This document shows positions 56,640 through 64,000 of a stretch of DNA of 64,000 bases, one piece after another. Each line of letters opens with the position of its first letter. Positions within the stretch are counted from its first letter, which is position 1. Below the pieces are notes generated by a model that had not been told where the DNA came from, ran no database searches, and was given only the letters and a program-made list of their open reading frames with translations. The DNA lies in NCBI GenBank assembly GCA_007570785.1, contig ML660201.1, forward strand, positions 40,314,863-40,378,862. Direction: 5' to 3'. A program made the translations under genes and the position numbers. Source of the DNA: Antilocapra americana (taxonomy: Eukaryota > Chordata > Mammalia > Artiodactyla > Antilocapridae).

Positions 56640-57635
56640 ATTTTATTTTTTAAAAATGTCATTGAAGTATTATAGATTTACAATGTGTTAATTTCTGCTG
56701 CACAACAAAGCGATTCAGCTATACATATATATATATATTTTTATATATATTCTTTTTCATATTCTTTCCCATTGTGGTTTATCACAGGATATTGATTTAT
56801 AGTTCCCTGCACTATATAGTAGGACTTTGTTGTTTATCCTCTCTGTATGTAATAGTTTGCAGCTGCTAATCTCAAACTACCAGTGCTTCCTTCCCCATCA
56901 CCCATTCTTTGGCATTCACAAAACTATTCTCTATGTCTGTAAGCCAGAAATGTTTCTATCTTTAGTTGCATTGCATTTTAGATTCCATATATAAGTGGTA
57001 TCATATGGTATTTGTTTTTCTCCTTCTGACTTCATTTAGTATGATAATCTCTAGGGCCATCCATGTTGCTGAAAATGGCATTATTTTGTTGTTTTTATGA
57101 CTAAGATTCCATTGTGTATATATATATATATATAATATACATTTTATACATTATATATATACATTGTGTGTATATATATATATACACACACCACATCTTC
57201 TCTATCCATCCATCTGTTGTTGAACATTTTGGTTGTTTCCATGTCTTGGCTATTATAAATAGTGTTGCTATGAATGCAGAGGTGAATGTATATTTTCAAA
57301 TTAGAGTTTTATCAGAGTATGTGCCCAGGAGTGGGATTGGTAAATCATATGGCAACTCTATCTTTAGTTTCTTGAGGAACCTGCATGCTGTTTTCTTGAA
57401 GTAGCCACACCAATTTACATTCCCACCAGCAGTGTCGAAGGGTTCCATTTTTCCCATACCCTCTCTAGCACTTATTATTTGTAGGCTTTCTAATGATGGC
57501 CATTCTGACTATGGTACCTCATTGTAGTTTTGATTGGCACTTCTCTAATAATTAGCAGTGTTGAGCATCTTTCAATGTGCTCATTGGCCATCCATATGTC
57601 TTCTTTGGAGAAATGTCTATTTAGGTCTTCTAGTC
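56640..57635 (-). mobile_element. LINE-1 3' end with TA microsatellite
   Basis: Read on the + strand: 'tagatttacaatgtgttaat', 'tcatttagtatgataatctc', 'tctagggccatccatgttgc', 'accaatttacattcccacca', 'tcttctttggagaaatgtct'. 5'-truncated near 57,635. A (TA)n/(TG)n block occupies 57,114-57,192 and an (AT)n block about 56,723-56,752. Confidence 0.9.
57114..57192. repeat. TA/TG microsatellite inside L1
   Basis: Alternating TA runs broken by 'tacattttatacattata' and a short TGTG block. A similar expansion is seen at the matching place in the 54.1 kb L1, so the site in this L1 family is prone to it. Confidence 0.9.
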
Positions 57636-58071
57636 ATGGGTTTTAAATAGAAGGTGGCACAAGAATCAGTCTCAGTATTTCTTTGTGTTTTGCTGCATTT
57701 ATGACTTTTCATGGAGGTATTTATTTTTTGTTCCAATCAAATTTAGCATTTATAATGCAAACAATATCATGGCAGTGATCTCATCACCTCTGAAAGGCCA
57801 TCATGCTATTTGAAGGCATGGGAGGGGATGGTGATGTTGAGAACTGAGGGGATGCATCAATTTGGAAAACTGATTTTCTGAATCTGAACCTTTCTCTTCA
57901 CATTTTCCTTTTCCCTCCACATTCTGTTTCCTGCTCACTTCAGAAGCTGGGGATGGGAGTTGAAGCCTCGCTTTTCTTCTTTCCCATCGTCTTCCTTTTC
58001 AAAGTAACGTGGTACATTTAATGAATTGGACGACATTTAACTCATTGTGACTCTAAATAGTGCCTCCTCCT
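57636..58071. other. Unique stretch
   Basis: Nothing recognisable. Confidence 0.4.
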
Positions 58072-58202
58072 TTTTTTTTTTTTTTTCATTTTTGTCTGCA
58101 AAGCTTGGCATGTGGGATCTTTGTTCCTTGACCAGGGATCGAACTCAAGCCTCGTGCGTTGGAAGCATGGAGTCTTAACCACTGGACAGCCAGGGAATGC
58201 CC
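58072..58202 (-). mobile_element. CHR-type tRNA-derived SINE
   Basis: Read on the + strand: a T run (58,072-58,086), 'gcttggcatgtgggatcttt', 'gttccttgaccagggatcga', 'gttggaagcatggagtctta' and 'accactggacagccagggaa'. Tail-plus-head form, shorter than the CHR at 32.8 kb. Confidence 0.92.
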
Positions 58203-59597
58203 CTGGCATTCTTTAAATGCTCAAATCACATTGTCTATTTAAAGTAGTTGAAACGTAGAAGCAAGGTGGGGAAATAGAGTAAGTTAACTCCCAGCAGAGA
58301 GGATGCAGGTGGAAAGGAAGGGTCCCACCAGTATCTTGGGGTTCACCATGCTGGTATGTCCCCTCTCTCTCCATCACTGGCCTTTCTCTCTGACATGGTT
58401 GCAAGGACCAGAGTTGAAGTGCAGGCAGGAGGTCTACAGACTGAAGATGCCCCAGGCCACTGACACATGCTTGCTTTATCATAAAAACTCAGAGACAAAC
58501 ATAACTGGTCAGCAGTCGCAGCTTGCCAGTTAGCCAGGTGAACAGCTGGCTAATTTCTATTTTATTTGGGTTTCTTGGGCAGAAGGGAGGTGGGGTCAGG
58601 ATGGAGTGTTTCCAGTGGGCAGCCAGACTAAGGCCTCATGTATATTAAGTGCCTCTGTGCAGTTAGTACCTCAGAAGTCTCATGCATATTTAGTGCATAA
58701 CAGACACTCGGTAACCAGGTGCCTCATGAATAATTGGTATCTTTTGCTCCTTTCACCGTTTCATATCTTTGTTTACCACACACATGTTCTACTCAGTGAC
58801 CACTTATTTATACTTAGCTTAAGATATTTCTATTATTGAAGATGAATAAGTGTTACAAACTTACTCATTTTTAGTAGTTAAAATAAATATTCTCTAAAGC
58901 AAATGCTCGTTACCACCTGATTGCCTAGAGCTCGTTTTTAGATGGTCTATCTTCTTTAGGCCTGACGATGAAAATTCTTCCCTTACTTGATTTTTGGGCC
59001 TCCCAGCCTTGTCCTTCCTTATACAAACTCTCCTTAGGCAAATGCCATCTGACACTGGAAATCTCAGTGAGCACACCTCCTGAATGAGCCTTTTTGAGCA
59101 TGACTTTCACATGGTCCAGCTGGTTTAGACACTGCAGTAGCAGTATAGCCCACCCCTGCCCTGACCTCCTGGTTAACACACGTCCAGGGAGGAGGAAGAC
59201 ATACCATACAGCAGAATGCTGCTAATGCATAATGTGTTTTTGTATCCTCAGGGCTGATTTGACCTTACATCCATTTGGGAAAAAATAGGGAACTAGGCCT
59301 ATTTTTTATGGACTGATGAAGACTTGTTTAAAATCATAGTTCTGATTTGAGGAAGTTGCGATAGAGGTGTATCAGATGTGTATTTCATTTATGTATGTTC
59401 AGCTAAACCTGCTCATAGAAAAGGAGTGTTGGATGAGGTGGCAAACTTGCTTTTTCCTCTGTTGATCCTAGTAGAGTGATGGTGATTCTAGACCTTGAGG
59501 GGGATTTATTGTGCTGCATTCCCCCTGAACACAAGCACCAGCTTTATCAGGAGCTAAACTGAAGACGTATGTACAATATCTGTTGTAGCAGTAAAGT
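58203..59597. other. Unique non-coding stretch
   Basis: No gene, RNA or clear repeat. Confidence 0.45.
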
Positions 59598-59873
59598 AGG
59601 AACTCTTAGGGCTCACTGAAATCATTCCTTTGCTAGGTACTTGCACAGTCGCTTCAGTCATATCGTAGACATGACTGTTTGCGACCCCGTGGACTGTAGC
59701 CCACCAGGCTCCAGACCATGGGATTCTCCAGGCAAGAATACTGGAGTGGGTTGCCATGCCCTTCTCCAGAGGATCTTCCTGACCCAGGGATTGAACCAGT
59801 GTCTCCTGTAGCTCCTGCACTGCAGGCAGATTCTTTACCACTGAGCCACCGGGAAAGCCTTAAGGAACTCTTA
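59598..59873 (-). mobile_element. BovA2/Bov-tA SINE with likely target duplication
   Basis: SINE-like sequence spans about 59,645-59,859 ('ttgcacagtcgcttcagtca', 'gaccccgtggactgtagccc', 'ggagtgggttgccatgccct', 'cagggattgaaccagtgtct', 'ctttaccactgagccaccgg'). Perfect 11-bp repeats aggaactctta lie at 59,598-59,608 and 59,863-59,873. About 36 bases between the left repeat and the SINE are not typical tail, so the duplication call is likely rather than certain. Confidence 0.85.
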
Positions 59874-59949
59874 AATGTGGTTTATTGAGAGAAGGATGGT
59901 CAGGTTTCACCTGATGTCTTCCTAGGGGTTTCCAAGATGATTATTTTTA

Positions 59950-60790
59950 CTATGGGTGCTATTTTTTCAACTTTTTGTTACAAAAAATTTTAAATATATG
60001 GAAAGTTGAAAAGGAAGTACAGTGAACACCCACCATCTAGAATCAACAATTGCTAACATTTGGCTTTAACTGTTTTTCTGTCTCTAACTGTTTAGACCAT
60101 CTGCTTAATTTTACAAAATCTTTTCAAAGTATGACAATCATGATGCTTCACTTCTAAATTCTTTAATACATGTGTCCTAAGAATAAGAACATCTCCTTAC
60201 ATCATCAGGCCTAAGAAAGCTACTATTAATTCCCCGACATTCAGTCTGTATTCCTATTTCCTCAACTATCTTTTGTAGTTGATTTCCCTCAAGACATTCA
60301 AGGGCCTTGCGTTGCACCTGGTTGGATTTTTTGTATGGTGGTTTTTTTTTATCCAGTCAAGGACCATGATTTCATTTTGTTACTGTGTTTTTTAGTCTTT
60401 TTAAGTTCTTGAATAGTCCTCTCATTTGTCTTTTTTTTTTTAATGACATTGATTTTTTTTTAAAAGACCAGACTAATTGCTTGTAGAATGGATTTCACAT
60501 TTTAGTTTATCTGATTGCTTACCTAAGATGTCATTTAGCTTGCTCTGCTGTCCTTTATATTTCTTATAATACTGGTAATTTATGTCAAAAGACTTGGTTT
60601 GTTTCAGATTAAGCACTTTTGGGCAGGAAAATATCCTAAGGGATGCCAACGAGTTGCATCAGAGTCATGTGGCATTGGTTGGTTGTAGTAAATGATGCTG
60701 ATTTGCTGCACAGGATAGATGCTGCTGACAGTCCACTCCAGTGAGGAATGACTCCGTTGTAGATTCCTTAGTGGTTATTTTAGACTGAGT
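59950..60790. mobile_element. Old LINE-1 (L1M type) 3' UTR
   Basis: 'acagtgaacacccaccatct', 'agaatcaacaattgctaaca', 'tcctaagaataagaacatct', 'aggcctaagaaagctactat', 'ctcaactatcttttgtagtt', 'tgcgttgcacctggttggat', then 'taatgacattgattttttt' and 'tttgggcaggaaaatatcct'. The long word order matches a common L1M 3' UTR. Orientation left open. Confidence 0.65.
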
Positions 60791-61259
60791 TCTTGTCAGA
60801 AAGCAGGTGCTTGCTCCCATTACAAGCCAAGTGCTATTTAATAAGAGAATTATAGCTGCAGAAACCAAGGATTTCTTTCTGTGGGTTGGTTTCATTCTTC
60901 CTCTCTTAGCTGTCGTCTTCTGATAACTTAAGTCCTGCTCCCAATGTCTTCTCCTTGCATGAGCTACTGTTGGGTTTGTCACAATGCCAGCCCTGATCCA
61001 ACCTCATGTAATCTTTTAGCATCTCTTTTTCTCAAAGCTCAGGATAGTCTCAATTGCCCTGTCTCCAGATCCCTAAGAAAACCCTGATTGCTTTGGATAG
61101 TCTTTCTTGTGTTGAGCCTCGCAGGTGGTGGGCAGCCTTCTGGCTGGCTGCTAGCGGGGCTTCCCACCCCCTTGGTCCAGTCATCTGCAGCCAGAGAGTC
61201 AGGGTCAAAGGGGTCTGCCATTCACCAGGGTGGGCAAGTAAGGACACCCACGGGGACTC
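60791..61259. other. Unique stretch
   Basis: Nothing recognisable. Confidence 0.4.
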
Positions 61260-61400
61260 AGATTTCCCCATATGAAAAATGTATCTAACTCACAGGGTTC
61301 TTATGAGAATCACGTTAAAAATAGTTCATGTTAAGTGTTTAGCACTGGGTTTGTGACATACTAGATGCTCAGTAAGTACTTTTTGCCCCCTGACTACGGC
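61260..61400 (+). mobile_element. MIR SINE, 3' part
   Basis: 'gatttccccatatgaaaaat', 'ctcacagggttcttatgaga', 'gtttagcactgggtttgtga' and 'actagatgctcagtaagtac' follow MIR 3' order. Confidence 0.75.
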
Positions 61401-62269
61401 TACTGTTACACCTAGTTAGCAGGAGCTGTGGACAACATTGGGAAAAGTGAGACACATCTTCTGAAAAGAGAATGAGGGGAAGATACTCCAACCCATTTCC
61501 AGCATGGTAGAAAAGGTTTCCATTTATTTGATATTTTTCCATATTGTAGGTTGATCAGTTCAGGCCTTGGATTATACGAGACTGAGTCTGGACCATTTGC
61601 TCTAGCATATATGTGCCATTAAGTGGGGAAAAAAAAAAGAAACAACTTACTTGATATATATGGGAATGTTCACCAGTTTGGAGGGAGGAAGGAGGAAAAT
61701 TTCTTGTGGAAAAGCTGTTGCATGAATTTCAAATGTAATCTGGATGTATTCCTGAACATTCTGATGTATTCCTTCTGGTAAGTATGACTTATGGTAGTTC
61801 AGATCTTATGTATCTTGTGAAGTTTGGCAGTGGATTCAGTTCTGAATTTATTTTGCTCGTGTCTCTCTGTGCTGGGCGTCTCTCCGTGCTGTCACAGACT
61901 GGTACATCGTACTGGCTGTTCTTGGTTTCTTAACTACAGCACCTTAGTTGCCCAGTGAAAACATCCAACAAATGAGTACATTCTTGTCATGTTTGTGGTT
62001 TTGTTTGCATTCTTGTATGTGAGAAAAATTAACATTATATTTTGAAGGGTAAAGATTAGTCTCATACTGAGGAAACATTTGAAACCTCATTGACCTCAGC
62101 AGGTCAGTCTAAGAATTGAAAAATTTTTAAGGTATCATTTTCAGGCTGCAGAATTAATCAACCTTTTAAAAAGTGATAACTTTAATGCTCATAGGATAGG
62201 TGCTTTCACCAATGTTTAGTGACACTGTTACTTCTTCATCTTTTGGGAAAGCTATTTGTGTCAAGAATC
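61401..62269. other. Unique AT-rich stretch
   Basis: Nothing recognisable apart from an A run near 61,630. Confidence 0.4.
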
Positions 62270-62745
62270 ATAAATATATTTATGGCTATCGATCTAATAG
62301 TCTGACTTCTAGGACTTTATCCTCAAGAAGTTACCAGAGATGTGGATTAAGATTTATGGACAAAAATATTTAGTGCAGTTGTCATTATAGTGACAGAAAA
62401 AAATGGAAAAAGTGTAAATGTCCGACAATGTGAAACAGCTGGTATAAATTGTGTTTTATCCGTATGAGTTCCTATTATGCATCCATAAGGGGATGTTGAG
62501 GAAGAGTGCTAATTCAAGAAAAATGTTTATTATTATGGCTCTAAAAGCAGAAAACAAAATTGTATGTACAGTGATGAATCTGCTATGAGAAAGTTCACTT
62601 AGAGGACTGAAAGAAAATATGCCAAAATATTAATAATGATTTCCTCTCTATAAGGTTATAAGTGACTTTTTTTTCTTTGTTTTATTTTTACTTTGCCAAG
62701 TTTCTATAGGATGCATGCATAATTTTTATAATTAAAGAGAAGAAA
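62270..62745 (+). mobile_element. Old LINE-1 (L1M type) 3' region
   Basis: 'aatagtctgacttctaggac', 'tttatcctcaagaagttacc', 'atggaaaaagtgtaaatgtc', 'gaggactgaaagaaaatatg', 'ccaaaatattaataatgatt' and an AT-rich end. Decayed L1M order. Confidence 0.7.
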
Positions 62746-64000
62746 AGTCGAGGTGGGAAGACAAACTATAATTTTTAAGTGGAGTTTTAGGTCTTAAAGT
62801 TTAAGAATAAAAATCCATAGCAGGAATAAATCTGAGTCAGAAACTCAATGAATTGACCTAAATCCCATGGTTACTTAAGATGAAGTTTTAAAATAATGGC
62901 ATCTATTTGTGGAGGAGTTTTAAATGTGAGAACTCGATAAAGGTGAAGTTGGAGGAATTTTGTCTTCCTTTTCTAACAACAACTAAAAAAAAAAATCCAT
63001 AAATCTTACTTGAATATTTGAGAGGGGAGGAAAGCACCTTAATGAGAATGAATACCATGTACTCAGCCAAGAGAGAAATCACAGTCCTGAAACAGTCATC
63101 CCAAGAGTTAATATTGCAGAGAATTAATAGGTATCTCAGTTGTATCTTCCTCAATTGGGGTACATTATTTTTAATGGGTTCCGGATGATAGCTTGGGACC
63201 GTACTATAAAATATCACTTTATTCTAAGTGGTGTTAGAATTATAGAGAATTAGAGAAAATTACATAATGTGGCATGGGTTTAGGTTATTATTGAAAGTCT
63301 GAGGACAGTTGATTGCAAACTTGGCTTAGGAATTTAGAAGTCAAAAAGATACTTGCCTTTTTAAAAAGCCCTCTTGTCCCAAAGTATGTTTCCCGTTGTA
63401 ATATTTGTGTAGTAAAAATTGAAGGTGTCTTTCTTGGGGCTGATCTTTGCCAGACATCACCAAGTTCATCACCAAATTCTAAAGCTTCTCTCTTAAGGAA
63501 GTAAAAAGTTTGAGATTGCAATGGTCTTTTCAAGCCTACAGAATTGGTGCAAATGGACAAGATTTACTATTCTTGATACATAATAAAGCTTCTTGCTGCC
63601 TGTTCTAACAGTCTTGATGTTGTCTTTTTTCCTTCTTTTAAAAATATGCTCATCTCATTATCCAGAGTGACTCAGAGGCACTCCATGTGTGCCACTAAAC
63701 AGCTTGTCCTCACTTTGCTCTTCATTTTCTCCAACACCCATTGCTCAGGAAGTGGCTTCTCTGTCTTGTTTTATTAGTCATTCTGACGTGGTCCATCACA
63801 GGCTCCCTCCCTAGAGTCTACCTAGTCTTTGAACATCATCTCTCTGCTTTAACAAATGGCCATTTCTCTTCCCTTGTCCACTGGCATTTTTTTTTTTTCT
63901 ATTTTAGGGTTTTGATTTAGAGACCAGTGTTGCCTCTTGTATCTCTTATGTGTAATTTTATGTTATTTAATGATATTAAACTTATTTAATATATTAAGAA
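62746..64000. other. AT-rich mostly unique stretch to the window end
   Basis: No gene, RNA or recognised repeat. T run at about 63,889-63,899. Frames up to 104 codons on the minus strand are not recognisable. Confidence 0.45.

Noticed and set aside
54107..57635. Tandem duplication of a 1-kb block
   Set aside because: The two L1 3' ends each have their own terminus and different truncation points, so they are independent insertions of one L1 family.
1..64000. Endogenous retrovirus, CRISPR array, bacterial genes or a novel multi-gene system
   Set aside because: No LTR pair, primer-binding site, gag/pol/env frames, regularly spaced repeats or gene clusters are visible; the window is typical ruminant intronic or intergenic DNA.

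Overview
This is nuclear DNA from a ruminant, most likely a bovid. The evidence is its interspersed repeats: Bov-tA and BovA2 SINEs (tRNA-Glu-like head fused to a BovB-derived tail), BovB (RTE-class) LINE fragments, artiodactyl L1 3' ends and two CHR-type tRNA SINEs, on a background of old mammalian MIR, L2 and L1M fossils. I cannot tell cattle, sheep, goat or another bovid apart from the sequence alone. There is no operon, rRNA, tRNA gene, CRISPR array or prokaryotic feature. Almost all the open frames are chance frames or frames through repeats. || Gene content: one coding exon can be argued for, at 45,953-46,019 on the + strand. It has a strong polypyrimidine-AG acceptor, a GTAAGT donor and an open frame ending NNFPMFPSPKAWNFRG. 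From memory of the family this looks like an alternative N-terminal exon of the RhoA guanine-nucleotide exchange factor ARHGEF3 (XPLN). It also resembles the matching N-terminal stretch of its paralogue NET1, just upstream of a basic RKRK segment. If so, the window is intronic sequence of a long, gene-poor ARHGEF3 locus and transcription runs left to right. No other exon of that gene was recognised here. || Layout: 0-2.4 kb MIR then unique sequence; 2.4-4.0 kb an inverted L1 3' end carrying two nested SINEs; 4-10.6 kb mostly unique with MIR and a hAT-like fossil; 10.8-11.2 kb an inverted SINE pair; 12-14.7 kb old repeats and a ruminant L1 tail; 14.7-18.7 kb mostly unique; 18.7-22.6 kb microsatellite, a 33-bp minisatellite and SINEs; 25.9-27.1 kb two opposing BovB 3' ends; 28.6-36.1 kb many MIRs, a CHR SINE with perfect target duplication and L1 tails; 36.6-40.7 kb L1 and L2 fossils; 43.2-43.8 kb a BovB tail; 45.95 kb the exon; 49.45-51.2 kb a BovB LINE with a 5' inversion (twin priming) and a dead reverse transcriptase; 51.6-60.8 kb a repeat-dense block with L1 3' ends, SINEs and a CHR; the last 3 kb are AT-rich and mostly unique. 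|| I found no previously undescribed biological system. The best leads are the exon and the unusual retrotransposon structures: a twin-primed BovB, a BovB with a rearranged 5' end, a SINE reduced to its tRNA head yet flanked by target duplications, and an L1 tail embedded inside an opposite-strand L1. Repeat boundaries are by eye, usually good to about 10-20 bp except where target duplications fix them. Names of old families come from memory, not from a database search.
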